A DNA stretch of 64,000 nucleotides from CAXBCP01 sp963974055 (GCA_963974055.1 CAXBCP010000015.1:1-64000); one strand, 5' to 3'. Shown: positions 51,022 through 60,440, counted from the stretch's first letter. The notes: generated from the letters alone by a model not told the origin. Program-made: numbers and translations.

Positions 51022-51691
51022 CGCCTTCCACCATATCCGAAGCGGCCCCCGCAATCACTACCTCGCCACGATCGAGCACAACATATTCGTTCATCAGCTC
51101 GCGCGCGAAATCGAAATACTGTTCGACCAGCAGGATCGCCATATCCCCCCGCGCGGCTAGGGCTCGGATAACCTCGCCGATATCCTTGATAATCGACGGC
51201 TGAATGCCCTCGGTAGGCTCGTCGAGCAACAGGAGGCGCGGGCGCGTGACCAGGGCCCGGCCGATCGCCAGCTGCTGCTGCTGGCCGCCGGACAAATCGC
51301 CGCCGCGGCGGCCGAGCATGTCCCGCAGAACGGGGAACAGGCTGAAGATTTCATCCGGAATGAACCGGTCCTTTCGCGGCACTGCGGCAAACCCGGTTTT
51401 CAGGTTTTCTTCCACCGTCAGCAGCGGAAAAATCTCCCGTCCCTGGGGAACGATGGCGATTCCCGCCGACGCCCGTTCGTAGGGCGCCATCCGGGATATG
51501 TCCTTGCCGTCCCATTCAATGATGCCGGAGCGTATCTTTTCCTGACCGACGATCGAGCGCAGCAGGCTGGTTTTACCCACCCCGTTACGGCCCAGCACGC
51601 AGGTCACCGTGCCGATCTTCGCGGACACGTCTATGCCGCGCAGCGCCTGGCTGGCGCCGTAGTAAAGATCTATTCCTTTTACGTTCAGCAT
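50996..51691 (-). CDS. urtE: Urea ABC transporter ATP-binding protein UrtE
   Basis: This 231-residue ABC ATPase has Walker A GRNGVGKTSLL, signature LSGGQQQQLAIGRAL and Walker B LLLLDEPTEGIQ. The start is ATG 51691, 4 bases below the urtD stop. It pairs with UrtD to energise urea uptake. Conserved UrtE features include the LNVKGIDLYYGASQALRG opening. The longer open frame to 51778 is inside urtD. Confidence 0.93.
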   Translation of the reverse strand: MLNVKGIDLYYGASQALRGIDVSAKIGTVTCVLGRNGVGKTSLLRSIVGQEKIRSGIIEWDGKDISRMAPYERASAGIAIVPQGREIFPLLTVEENLKTGFAAVPRKDRFIPDEIFSLFPVLRDMLGRRGGDLSGGQQQQLAIGRALVTRPRLLLLDEPTEGIQPSIIKDIGEVIRALAARGDMAILLVEQYFDFARELMNEYVVLDRGEVVIAGAASDMVEGDVRRYLTV

Positions 51692-51695
51692 CGGA

Positions 51696-52463
51696 TCAGC
51701 GCCCCAGGTAAACTTCGATGACACGTTCGTTGTTCTGCACGGTGTCGAGCGAGCCTTCGGCCAGCACCGAGCCTTCATGCATCACCGTCACCCTTGTATT
51801 CAGGGCGCGGACGAACTCCATGTCGTGTTCGACCACCACGACCGACCGGTTCTGCGCGGTAATCTGGCGCAGCAGATCGGCGGTCTGTTCGGTTTCCGCA
51901 TCGGTCATTCCGGCAACCGGCTCATCGACCAGAAGCACGTCCGGATCCTGCATCAGCAACATGCCGATTTCGAGCCACTGTTTCTGACCGTGGGACAGCT
52001 CGCCTGCCTGACGCGGGCTGTCCTGGCGAAGCGAGATAATGCCGAGCACCTCATCTATCCTGTCGAGTTGTGTGCTGTTCAGACGGAAAAACAGGGATTT
52101 CCCGGGAGATTTATCCGTCTTGAGCGCCAGTTCGAGGTTCTCGAACACCGTATGGTTTTCAAAGATCGAAGGCTTCTGGAACTTGCGCCCGATCCCAAGC
52201 TGGGCGATCGCGGTTTCGTCGAGCCGCGTCAGGTCGGTCAGTCCCTGAAACACCACCTCGCCTTCATCCGGCCGGGTCTTGCCGGTCACGACGTCCATCA
52301 TGGTCGTCTTGCCCGCCCCGTTGGGGCCGATAATGGCCCGCATTTCGCCCGGTTCAATGAAGAAACTCAGCGCGTTTAGGGCCTTGAAGCCGTCGAAACT
52401 GACCGAGACGCCGTCGAGATACAGCACAGGCGCATTTTCGGGTTTCATCTTGATTTCAGCCAT
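51696..52463 (-). CDS. urtD: Urea ABC transporter ATP-binding protein UrtD
   Basis: This 255-residue ABC ATPase has Walker A GPNGAGKTTMMD, a LivG-like insertion (GLTDLTRLDETAIAQLGIGRKFQ, landmark IGRKFQKPSIF), signature LSHGQKQWLEIGML and Walker B VLLVDEPVAGMTD. The start ATG 52463 overlaps the urtC stop by 8 bases. The DEPVAGMT and GRKFQKP runs separate UrtD from generic LivG. Confidence 0.93.
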   Translation of the reverse strand: MAEIKMKPENAPVLYLDGVSVSFDGFKALNALSFFIEPGEMRAIIGPNGAGKTTMMDVVTGKTRPDEGEVVFQGLTDLTRLDETAIAQLGIGRKFQKPSIFENHTVFENLELALKTDKSPGKSLFFRLNSTQLDRIDEVLGIISLRQDSPRQAGELSHGQKQWLEIGMLLMQDPDVLLVDEPVAGMTDAETEQTADLLRQITAQNRSVVVVEHDMEFVRALNTRVTVMHEGSVLAEGSLDTVQNNERVIEVYLGR

Positions 52464-53604
52464 CCGTCGTCTCCACCGCCGGGCGGCCCGGTTTGCGGAA
52501 CCAGATCGATCTGAACCCGGGGACCGCGGGCATGCTGCCGACAATGCCTTTGGGCAGGAACAGCGTAACCGCGACGAACAGCCCGCCGAGCATGAACAGC
52601 CAGACTTCCGGCAGGGCGCCCGTGAAATAGGTCTTGGCGTAATTCACCAGGACCGCGCCGAGTGCCGCGCCGTAAAGCGAGCCCCGGCCTCCGATGGCGA
52701 CCCAGATCACGATTTCGATGGATACCGCGGGCGCGAATTCGCTTGGATTGATGATGCCGACCTGCGGGACGTAGAGGGCACCCGCGATGCCCGCCAGCAC
52801 CGACGAGACGGTGAACACGAACAGCTTGTAGTATTCGACCCGGTACCCGAGGAACCGGATCCGGTTTTCCGCATCCCGGATACCGATCAGAACCCGGCCG
52901 AGCTTGGACGACACGATATACCGGCACAGGATATATCCCATCCCCAGCGCCAGGACGGACGCCACGAACAACCCGGCGCGGGTCTCCCCGGCCTGAAGGT
53001 CGAAACCGATGATGTCCTTGAAATCGGTCAGACCGTTATTGCCGCCGAAGCCCATATCGTTGCGGAAGAAAGCGAGCAGCAGGGCATAGGTCATCGCCTG
53101 GCTGATGATCGACAGATACACGCCCGTCACCCGCGACCGGAAAGTCAGCCAGCCGAACAGGAACCCCAGCGCGCCGGGGACCAGCAGCACCATGAGCATG
53201 GCAAACCCGAAATTGTCGAAGCCGTGCCAGTACCACGGCAGTTCCTTCCAGTTCAGAAACACCATGAAGTCCGGCAGGTCCGGGTTTCCGTATACGCCGC
53301 GATCGCCGATCTGGCGCATCAGGTACATGCCCATGGCATATCCGCCGAGCGCAAAGAAGGCGCCGTGCCCGAGGCTGAGGATTCCGCAGAACCCCCAGAT
53401 CAGGTCGACGCTGAGGGCGAGCAGCGCGAAACAGAGATATTTGCCGAGAAGCGACATCACCCAGGTCGGCACATACCATGTGGAGCCGGCGGGCACCCCC
53501 AGATTCAGCAGCGGTATGAAAACCGCCAGCAGCAGAAGAACGCCGAGAAATATCTGTCCGCCGCGATCGGCATACAGGAAGGCAAATGGCGCGCGCTTGT
53601 TCAT
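52456..53604 (-). CDS. urtC: Urea ABC transporter permease UrtC
   Basis: This 382-residue inner-membrane permease has about ten hydrophobic segments. WGFCGILSLGHGAFFALGGYAMGMYL (key residues LSLGHGAFFALGGY) near the first third and the GIRDAENRIRFLGYRVEYYKLF loop (key residues RDAENRIRFLGY) identify it. The start ATG 53604 overlaps the urtB stop by 4 bases. It pairs with UrtB. Confidence 0.93.
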   Translation of the reverse strand: MNKRAPFAFLYADRGGQIFLGVLLLLAVFIPLLNLGVPAGSTWYVPTWVMSLLGKYLCFALLALSVDLIWGFCGILSLGHGAFFALGGYAMGMYLMRQIGDRGVYGNPDLPDFMVFLNWKELPWYWHGFDNFGFAMLMVLLVPGALGFLFGWLTFRSRVTGVYLSIISQAMTYALLLAFFRNDMGFGGNNGLTDFKDIIGFDLQAGETRAGLFVASVLALGMGYILCRYIVSSKLGRVLIGIRDAENRIRFLGYRVEYYKLFVFTVSSVLAGIAGALYVPQVGIINPSEFAPAVSIEIVIWVAIGGRGSLYGAALGAVLVNYAKTYFTGALPEVWLFMLGGLFVAVTLFLPKGIVGSMPAVPGFRSIWFRKPGRPAVETTDG

Positions 53605-55232
53605 GCTTCCGCCGCCCGGCCTTTGAGCGCAAACAGCCCGCTCGGTCTTTTCTGAATGAACAGAATGACCGCGACCAGGATCAGGATTTTGGCGAGTACC
53701 GCCCCCGACCATGCTTCGAGGAACTTATTGGCGATCCCGAGGGATGTCGCACCGAGCAGGGTTCCGAGCAGATTGCCGACCCCCCCGAAAACGACCACCA
53801 TGAATGAATCGACGATATAGGCCTGCCCGAGGTTCGGACTGACATTGTCGATCTGGCTGAGCGCGACCCCGCCCATGCCGGCGATGCCGGACCCGAGACC
53901 GAACGTCATTGCATCGACGCGGCCGGTCCGGATACCCATCGAGCTCGCCATCCGTCGGTTTTGCGTTACCGCGCGCATTTCCAGGCCGAACGCCGTTTTT
54001 TTCAGGATAATCGCGATCAACGCCACCACCAGCAGGCTGAACACGATGATCCAAATCCGGTTATAGGTCAGCAGCACCCCGCCATCGAGCTCGATCGCGC
54101 CGCTCATCCAGGACGGGTTGCCGACTTCCTTGTTGGTCGGCCCGAAGACGGTCCGCACAAGCTGTTGCAGGATCAGACTGATTCCCCAAGTCGCAAGAAG
54201 GGTTTCGAGCGGCCGTCCGTAGAGAAAGCGGATGATGCCGCGTTCGATCGCCACGCCGAACGCGCCGGCGACGATAAACGCCATCGGGATCGCCACCGCG
54301 AGCGACAGATCGAAACTCTGGGGAAACGTGGACCGGAATACTTCCTGCACGACAAAGGTCGTATAGGCGCCGATCATCACCATTTCGCCATGGGCCATAT
54401 TGATGACACCCATCACGCCGAACGTGATCGCAAGTCCGATGGCCGCAAGCAGCAGTACCGAGGCGAGGCTGAGACCGGTGAACAGCTGGCCGAGGAGATC
54501 CCAGACGAAGACCCGTTCCTCGATCCCCTTGAGCGCTTCTGTCGCGGCCGCCCGGACAGTTTCGTCGGATTTCGATGAAACGACGCCTTTGAGCATCGCG
54601 CTGACGCCGCGGTCGGTGTAAACGCCCAAAGCCTTGATCGCCGCGATACGAATTTCAGGTGTTTCGCCGTGGATCAGTTCCGCCGCGCCGAGCGCCCGGA
54701 CGAGTTCGGTCTGTACATCGCCGTCGGTTTCCCGTTTGAGCGCCGCCCTGAGAATTTCGATCTGGTCCGCCTTCGGCGCTTTGAAGATCGATTGTGCCGC
54801 GGTGATCCGTTTCGCCGGATCCTTGCTGGCGAGGGTAAGGCCGCCGAGCGCTGTCCGGATCGTGCGGCGTAATCGATTATTACTCCGGAGCGACGACAGG
54901 TCGATTTCCGCTATGAGGCCGAGAACCTTTCCCGAGAGAGGATCGGTGATTTCATATTTCTCGCCCTTTTGCCGGCCGATCACGATGAGATCGTCCGAGT
55001 TGCGGGAATACAGTTCGCGGGTCAGCATTGCCTGAAGGACAGGGGCAGCCCGTTCGTCGCCGGTCGCGGCCAGTGCATTAACCGCTCTGATCTTGGCGCT
55101 GTAGCCTTTCGCGCCGAGGTTCTGAACCAGGGCCGCGAAATCGTCGGCTGCCTGTGCCGGGGGAAAGGCCGTCATGAGAAACGCGAGTGCCATCAGCGCC
55201 GCGCATACGCTTTTCAGTGTTCGTTCTGCCAT
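53601..55232 (-). CDS. urtB: Urea ABC transporter permease UrtB with N-terminal periplasmic extension
   Basis: This protein of about 543 residues has two parts. A signal peptide (MAERTLKSV...PPAQA) is followed by about 220 residues of helical repeats (VNALAATGDERAAPVLQAML, AIKALGVYTD). The C-terminal LivH-like permease has GVMGVINMAHGEMVMIGAYT and GLGSGIAGMGGVALSQI. This extension is the usual UrtB form. The start ATG 55232 is chosen because it gives a clear signal sequence; the other start at 55295 lies within a strong hairpin. Confidence 0.92.
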   Translation of the reverse strand: MAERTLKSVCAALMALAFLMTAFPPAQAADDFAALVQNLGAKGYSAKIRAVNALAATGDERAAPVLQAMLTRELYSRNSDDLIVIGRQKGEKYEITDPLSGKVLGLIAEIDLSSLRSNNRLRRTIRTALGGLTLASKDPAKRITAAQSIFKAPKADQIEILRAALKRETDGDVQTELVRALGAAELIHGETPEIRIAAIKALGVYTDRGVSAMLKGVVSSKSDETVRAAATEALKGIEERVFVWDLLGQLFTGLSLASVLLLAAIGLAITFGVMGVINMAHGEMVMIGAYTTFVVQEVFRSTFPQSFDLSLAVAIPMAFIVAGAFGVAIERGIIRFLYGRPLETLLATWGISLILQQLVRTVFGPTNKEVGNPSWMSGAIELDGGVLLTYNRIWIIVFSLLVVALIAIILKKTAFGLEMRAVTQNRRMASSMGIRTGRVDAMTFGLGSGIAGMGGVALSQIDNVSPNLGQAYIVDSFMVVVFGGVGNLLGTLLGATSLGIANKFLEAWSGAVLAKILILVAVILFIQKRPSGLFALKGRAAEA

Positions 55233-55269
55233 CAGTACCGCCTGTCCGAATGGACCGGTTTGAAGTGAT

Positions 55270-55306
55270 CGCCGGGCGGCGTTTGTGTTTGCCATGCCGC
55301 CCGGCG
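55270..55306 (-). terminator. Strong hairpin between urtA and urtB
   Basis: CGCCGGGCGGC at 55270-55280 and GCCGCCCGGCG at 55296-55306 form a perfect 11-bp GC stem with a 15-base loop in the urtA-urtB gap. No T-run follows on the minus-strand transcript, so it is more likely an RNA-stabilising or partial attenuation element than a full terminator. It would let the binding protein be made in excess of the membrane parts. Confidence 0.6.
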
Positions 55307-55331
55307 CTTGGTCGTCAGAGAAAATACCGAC

Positions 55332-56618
55332 TTAGTTGTATTTCGGTTTTTCGCAGTTGCCGCAGACCCACGGATAGGTCCAGTCCGCCGTCAGCTTCTT
55401 GCTTTCGGGGATGAAATCGCTCCAGGCATCGCCGGCCACGGGGCCTTCGGTTTTCCAGACGGTTTCAAACTGGCCGTCCTTCTGGATTTCGCCGATCAGC
55501 ACCGGCTTGGTCAGGTGATGGTTCGTCAGCATTTCGGCCACCGAGCCGGTCAGCGAGGTTACCTTCTGGCCGTACATCGCCTGACGGACGGCGTCGACGC
55601 TGGTCGTGCCGGCCTGTTCGACCGCCTGCACCCACATGTTGAAGCCAATATAATGCGCTTCCATCGGATCGTTCGTGACCCGCTTGGGGTTTTTGATGAA
55701 CGTCTTCCACTTCTTGATGAAGTCGGCGTTTTCCTTGGATTCGGCGCTCATGAAATAGTTCCATGCCGCCAGATGACCGACGAGCGGGCCGGTATCGATA
55801 CCCGACAGTTCCTCTTCACCGACAGAGAACGCGACGACCGGAATGTCTTCCGCCTTGATGCCCTGGTTGCCCAGTTCCTTGTAGAACGGAACGTTGGCAT
55901 CGCCATTGATGGTGGATACGACGGCCGTTTTCTTGCCGGCGGACGCGAATTTCTTCACATCGGCCACGATTGTCTGCCAGTCGGAATGACCGAACGGCGT
56001 GTATTTTTCCATGATGTCGGATTCGGCAACGCCCTTGGCTTTCAGGAACGCGCGCAGAATCTTGTTGGTCGTCCGCGGATAAACGTAATCGGTGCCGAGG
56101 AGGACCCAGCGCTTGGCGGAACCGCCGTCTTCGCTCATCAGGTATTCGACCGCAGGAATCGCCTGCTGGTTCGGCGCAGCGCCGGTATAGAACACATTGC
56201 GCGAACTTTCCTCGCCCTCGTACTGGACGGGGTAGAACAGCATGCTGTTCAGCTCTTCAAACACCGGCAGCACGGATTTGCGGGATACCGACGTCCAGCA
56301 GCCGAACACGACATCGACCTTGTTTTTCTGAATCAGCTCGCGCGCCTTCTCTGCGAAGAGCGGCCAGTTCGAAGCGGGATCGACAACCACGGCTTCGAGC
56401 TTCTTGCCCAGAAGACCGCCTTTTTTGTTTTGCTCGTCTATCAGCATCAACATGGTGTCTTTCAGCGTGGTTTCGCTGATCGCCATGGTGCCGGAAAGGG
56501 AATGGAGGATACCGACCTTAATAGTGTCAGCCGCCTGCGCGACTGTCGCTGTAACTGCCATCCCCGCTGCTAGTACCGCTACCCCTGCATAGCGAATTGC
56601 GGATCTTACTTTTGTCAT
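55332..56618 (-). CDS. urtA: Urea ABC transporter substrate-binding protein UrtA
   Basis: This 428-residue periplasmic binding protein has a signal peptide ending VAQA|ADTIKVG. Landmarks are ILHSLSGTMAISETTLKD, VVFGCWTSVSRKSVLPVFE, LFYPVQYEGEESSRN and FYTGAAPNQQAIPAVEY, all typical of UrtA. The start ATG 56618 follows AGGAGCG. It is the first gene of the twelve-gene operon, and a consensus sigma-54 promoter lies 43 bases upstream of the start. Confidence 0.94.
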   Translation of the reverse strand: MTKVRSAIRYAGVAVLAAGMAVTATVAQAADTIKVGILHSLSGTMAISETTLKDTMLMLIDEQNKKGGLLGKKLEAVVVDPASNWPLFAEKARELIQKNKVDVVFGCWTSVSRKSVLPVFEELNSMLFYPVQYEGEESSRNVFYTGAAPNQQAIPAVEYLMSEDGGSAKRWVLLGTDYVYPRTTNKILRAFLKAKGVAESDIMEKYTPFGHSDWQTIVADVKKFASAGKKTAVVSTINGDANVPFYKELGNQGIKAEDIPVVAFSVGEEELSGIDTGPLVGHLAAWNYFMSAESKENADFIKKWKTFIKNPKRVTNDPMEAHYIGFNMWVQAVEQAGTTSVDAVRQAMYGQKVTSLTGSVAEMLTNHHLTKPVLIGEIQKDGQFETVWKTEGPVAGDAWSDFIPESKKLTADWTYPWVCGNCEKPKYN

Positions 56619-56660
56619 TGTGACGCTCCTTGGCACGGAATTGTGCAACGCGATATACAC

Positions 56661-56677
56661 TGCAAGTCGCGTGCCAA
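56661..56677 (-). promoter_or_regulatory. Sigma-54 (-24/-12) promoter of the urt-ure operon
   Basis: Read on the minus strand, the sequence is TTGGCACGCGACTTGCA. It matches the sigma-54 consensus YTGGCACG-N4-TTGCW at every conserved position, with the -24 GG and -12 GC correctly spaced. It points to urtA, with transcription expected to begin near 56650. Enhancer-type activator sites (such as NtrC) were not clearly identified upstream. Confidence 0.85.
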
Positions 56678-56827
56678 GAATTCGTCTGCCTGCTGAATTG
56701 GGCTATCCCTCTGGAATCCCCCATGGAATCCGACGTAGATCAATCCGCAGTCACGCGCCGGCGGGTTATCGCGACCACCTAAAACGCCTATTTTTATAGC
56801 AATGACGGTTTTTTGCCTGTTTTATAA

Positions 56828-57859
56828 TCAATTATTCCCCGCCTGGCGGTATATTTCGACCTCGCCATGCTGCGCCAGCAAATTCGTTAACAATTTCCGG
56901 ACGATTAGACCCGGCCGGTCCGACGGCATATGCTCCTCAACCTTGCGGCTAACATCGATACAGACATCGGACTCGGTCGCTTCGAGAATGTCCCGGTCTT
57001 CATCCGTCACCTTACGATCGAACGCATTAAGATCCGCCGCGGGCGCATCCTCTTCGGTATCGTTACGATACAGCCATTGGGTCAGCGCGATGTGATCGTC
57101 GTCGATCGGAGTCGCGCAATTGATGATGGTGTGTATCAGGCCGCCCGGATACGAGCTCCCGAACCGCCGCGTAAACGGCACGTAATAATTGTTGCTGAGA
57201 TACCGGATCGTTTCGGGGTCGGTGGTCCCGGTCAGAACATGGCTTTCCGGCGGATTCTGGATCGGCACTTCGGTTTGCGCATCGAACCCCCAATCATGTT
57301 CGTTTATTTCATAGCGCGACGGTTTCGGACTTTCGAACTGCCCGAACGTTTCGCGGTGGACGTAGCTGAAATGCGAATTGTCGAATGCGTTCTCGAGAAA
57401 ACGAACGCTGCTGGTGTTCCAGATCTCGTAAAACTGATCGATCCGCCGGACGCCCGGCATGGATTCTTCCGGAATCGCAGGGATATCCTGTAACGGCTCT
57501 TCCAGCGCAACCCAGGCGTAGCCGCACGCCTCCTTGCACCGAAAGGATTCGATGCGAATACCGTTCAGCTTGGCGTGATCGTCTTCCATTTGCGGAATGC
57601 GCACGCAGGCACCGGTTTTGTCATATGTCCAGCCGTGATAGCCGCACACGATATTGCCGTCGTCGACAAACCCCTTCGACAGCCTCGCTGTCCGGTGACA
57701 GCAACGGTCGCGGATAGCGCACGGGTCGCCATTTTCGTCCTTCCACAGCACGATCTTCTCGCCGAGCAGCGTGAACGGAAACGGCCCGTCGTCCAATTTG
57801 CCGATCGGCACGATCGCATACCAGAATTTCCGCAAAACTTTCTGTTGGGTAACAAGCAT
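56828..57859 (-). CDS. Rieske non-haem iron oxygenase, large subunit
   Basis: This 343-residue monooxygenase-type terminal oxygenase of the VanA/toluenesulfonate class has a Rieske motif Cys53-x-His55 in DRCCHRTARL and Cys72-xx-His75 in VCGYHGW. The catalytic-domain iron site starts NAFDNSHFSYVHRETFG (His-x4-His). The start ATG 57859 lies 2 bases from the upstream permease stop, so it belongs to the SsuABC-like operon. It would need a ferredoxin reductase, which is absent nearby. Substrate could be a demethylated or hydroxylated aromatic or N-heterocycle. Confidence 0.88.
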   Translation of the reverse strand: MLVTQQKVLRKFWYAIVPIGKLDDGPFPFTLLGEKIVLWKDENGDPCAIRDRCCHRTARLSKGFVDDGNIVCGYHGWTYDKTGACVRIPQMEDDHAKLNGIRIESFRCKEACGYAWVALEEPLQDIPAIPEESMPGVRRIDQFYEIWNTSSVRFLENAFDNSHFSYVHRETFGQFESPKPSRYEINEHDWGFDAQTEVPIQNPPESHVLTGTTDPETIRYLSNNYYVPFTRRFGSSYPGGLIHTIINCATPIDDDHIALTQWLYRNDTEEDAPAADLNAFDRKVTDEDRDILEATESDVCIDVSRKVEEHMPSDRPGLIVRKLLTNLLAQHGEVEIYRQAGNN

Positions 57860-57861
57860 CT

Positions 57862-58653
57862 CTAGGCTCCTTCCTTTGGCAGGCTCCACGCAAAAAACAG
57901 GCGCTGGACGAGGGTAACGGCCTGAAACAGGGTGATGCTGAGCGCCGCGAGCACAAACAACCCTGCAAAGGCCTGCGGCACTTTGAAGAACGAGGTCGAA
58001 AACTGGATGAAATACCCGATGCCTTTATCGGCGGCGACGAATTCCGCAACCACCGCGCCTATCACGGCAAGGGTGACGGAGATCTTCAGCGCCGAAAAAA
58101 TATACGGCACCGCGAAGGGCAACCGGACCTGCGTAATTTCCCGCACAGCAGGCGCGCGCAGGGAGCGCGACAGTTCAACCAGTTCCGGCGGCGTCGCCAT
58201 CATGCCGGTCGTCGTCGACACGACAATCGGAAAAAAGGTAATCAGGAACGTGATCACGACGCGGGGCGTATCGCCGGCGCCGAGCACGACGATAATGATC
58301 GGGGCGACGGCAACAACCGGGGTCGACTGGATCACGACCAGCAGCGGGTAAAGCGTCCGCGACAGAAGCGCCGAGCGCGCCAAGGTTACCGCGACGGGAA
58401 TCGACACCACAATCGAAAAAAAATACCCGAGCAGCGCAACCCGCAATGTCGCCCATACATGTTCGCCCCACCGATAGACCGTGACATCGCCGAATCCGTC
58501 AACGACCCGGCTCGGGGCAGGCAACAGAAATGCCGGCACATCGAAAACCCGGCAGCCTGCTTCCCAGACGGCAATCAGCAACACGATCGCAGCCACGGGC
58601 ATAAACAGGCGGCTATCGATCAGCCTGGCGGCAAACGGCCTCTCATCGGTCAC
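57862..58653 (-). CDS. SsuC/TauC-type ABC transporter permease
   Basis: This 263-residue permease has six helices and the EAA-like loop ELSRSLRAPAVREITQVRLPFAVPYIF (landmarks SLRAPAVREI and LPFAVPYIFSALKIS). The family imports sulfonates, taurine, nitrate or pyrimidine and thiamine precursors. It overlaps the ATPase gene by 4 bases. With an NMT1/THI5-type binding protein, an N-containing or aromatic substrate is plausible. Confidence 0.87.
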   Translation of the reverse strand: MTDERPFAARLIDSRLFMPVAAIVLLIAVWEAGCRVFDVPAFLLPAPSRVVDGFGDVTVYRWGEHVWATLRVALLGYFFSIVVSIPVAVTLARSALLSRTLYPLLVVIQSTPVVAVAPIIIVVLGAGDTPRVVITFLITFFPIVVSTTTGMMATPPELVELSRSLRAPAVREITQVRLPFAVPYIFSALKISVTLAVIGAVVAEFVAADKGIGYFIQFSTSFFKVPQAFAGLFVLAALSITLFQAVTLVQRLFFAWSLPKEGA

Positions 58654-59441
58654 GCGATGGCCTCTTCGCGGCTCAGAAGCAAACCCCGCAAATGGGCGGA
58701 CATTTCCGTCATTTTCGGATGCGTGGTGGTGTCGATATCGCGCGGCCTCGGCAGGTCGATATCAAGGGTCTCAACGATCCGGCCCGGCCGCGCGCTCATG
58801 ACAAACACCCTGTCAGACAGCAAAACCGCCTCACTGACGGAATGGGTAATGAACAACACGGTCTTTGGGCGCTGCGCCCAAATTTTCTGAAGCTCAAACC
58901 CCATTTCCTCGCGGGTCAGGGCATCGAGAGCGGAAAACGGCTCATCCATCAACAGGATATCGGGATCGAGCAGGAGGGCACGCGCAATCGCCGCGCGCTG
59001 CTGCATCCCGCCCGAAAGTTCCTCCGGCATCCGGTCGGCGAACCCGCCAAGCCCAACCATTTCGACCAGTTCGCGGGCGCGGTCGACATCGCTGGATTTG
59101 GCGCGGCCAAACTTGTGCCGGAGCGGGAAAAGAACATTGTCCGTCACATTCAGCCATGGCAGGAGCGTCGGTTTCTGGAACACGATCCCGACCCCGTCGG
59201 GCGGTTCGGTGATCGCACGTCCGAACATTTCAACCACCCCGTCCGTAGGCAGGATAAGCCCCGCCGCCAGACGCAGCAGTGTCGATTTTCCGCACCCGGA
59301 CGGCCCCACCACTGCCACGAATTCGTGGCGGTGGATTGCGAGGTCCACCCCGGACAATGCCTGAACGCCTGCGCCGGCCCGCGTACGGAATGTGTGGCCG
59401 ACAGCCCGAAAATCCAGGGCAGCGGTCTGGGTACCCGGCAT
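58650..59441 (-). CDS. SsuB/TauB-type ABC transporter ATP-binding protein
   Basis: This 263-residue ABC ATPase has Walker A GPSGCGKSTLLR, signature LSGGMQQRAAIARAL and Walker B ILLMDEPFSALD followed by FITHSVSEAVLLSDRV. It is the energy subunit for the adjacent SsuC-like permease. It overlaps the permease gene by 4 bases and lies 9 bases after the binding-protein stop. Confidence 0.89.
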   Translation of the reverse strand: MPGTQTAALDFRAVGHTFRTRAGAGVQALSGVDLAIHRHEFVAVVGPSGCGKSTLLRLAAGLILPTDGVVEMFGRAITEPPDGVGIVFQKPTLLPWLNVTDNVLFPLRHKFGRAKSSDVDRARELVEMVGLGGFADRMPEELSGGMQQRAAIARALLLDPDILLMDEPFSALDALTREEMGFELQKIWAQRPKTVLFITHSVSEAVLLSDRVFVMSARPGRIVETLDIDLPRPRDIDTTTHPKMTEMSAHLRGLLLSREEAIA

Positions 59442-59450
59442 TCCCCGTTC

Positions 59451-60440
59451 CTAGTTCAGGAACGAACGGTTTACGATTTTCTCCGGATCGAGCGAATTCT
59501 CTTTCAGTTTCTGTGCCTTCGCCACCCATTTCCACGTGGTCGCCAGCCGCCTGGGCTCGAACACGCCCTGGCCATCCTTCTCCGTGACCTCGTTAAACAG
59601 CAGAGGAATCGTATCCGTTACCGAACCAATCGCCGTGGACGCCTTTACCTCCGGCACGACAGCGGCAACGGCCTCGGCCGCCATTTTCGGATTATCGCGC
59701 ATGAACAACGCGCTCGCCCGGTACGCCTTCACGAAACGTTTCGCGACCGCCGGACGCTCCTTCAGGAACTTATCGCTTGCCATCAGGCTCGCGGCATACA
59801 TCGTCAGCCCCACATCGGACCACGGCAACACCACCAGTTCCTTGCCGGCGGCCTTCGCCTGGGCACCATATCGCGTCACGTTGGTTTGCCAGGCGATAAT
59901 CGCCTGAACCCGCCCGGTCATCAGCATCGGGCCCATCGCGCCAGGCTCCGTCTTGGTCAGCTTGACGGATTCAACCGGGACGCCATTGGCGACAAGCACC
60001 AGCGGCAGGAATACGTTCGACGACGAGAACGGCGCGGTTGCGACGCTCTTCGCTTTGATATCGGCGAAGACCTTGATGCCCGTATCCTTGGTCGTCAGGA
60101 ATGCATGCGGCCCCTTGGTCATGTAGGACATCACCGCCGTGACCGGCACGCTTTCGCGCGCTGCTGCCGCCATAAGCGAACTGAGCCCCGCGGTTCCGAT
60201 ATCGGATACCCCTGCAGCCATTTTCGTGATGGCGTCCGAAGACCCTCGTCCCGGCGCAATGGTCACATCCAGACCCTCTTTGGCGCAGAAGCCCTTTGAA
60301 ACGCAAATATAGATCGGCGCCTTGTCGCCGCCCGGCAACCAGTCCAGTTGAAACGTCACCTTGTCGGCAGCCGCTGCCGGCGTGCCTGCGGCCACGAATA
60401 CGGCTGCCACCGCCAGCAATCCCAGATACTTCCCTGTCAT
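59451..60440 (-). CDS. NMT1/THI5-like periplasmic substrate-binding protein
   Basis: This 329-residue protein has a signal peptide ending GTPAAAA|DKVTF. The mature part has VTFQLDWLPGGDKAPIYI, the DVTIAPGRGSSDAITKMAAG block, and VFLPLVLVANGVP, all of the NMT1/SsuA family. It starts at ATG 60440 with GAAAGGATCG upstream and leads the transporter-Rieske operon. Ligand class: pyrimidine precursors, sulfonates, nitrate or aromatic carboxylates are possible. Confidence 0.85.
   Translation of the reverse strand: MTGKYLGLLAVAAVFVAAGTPAAAADKVTFQLDWLPGGDKAPIYICVSKGFCAKEGLDVTIAPGRGSSDAITKMAAGVSDIGTAGLSSLMAAAARESVPVTAVMSYMTKGPHAFLTTKDTGIKVFADIKAKSVATAPFSSSNVFLPLVLVANGVPVESVKLTKTEPGAMGPMLMTGRVQAIIAWQTNVTRYGAQAKAAGKELVVLPWSDVGLTMYAASLMASDKFLKERPAVAKRFVKAYRASALFMRDNPKMAAEAVAAVVPEVKASTAIGSVTDTIPLLFNEVTEKDGQGVFEPRRLATTWKWVAKAQKLKENSLDPEKIVNRSFLN

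Noticed and set aside
55233..55295. Alternative urtB start at 55295
   Set aside because: It would place the start inside a strong hairpin and in front of a clear signal peptide beginning at 55232.
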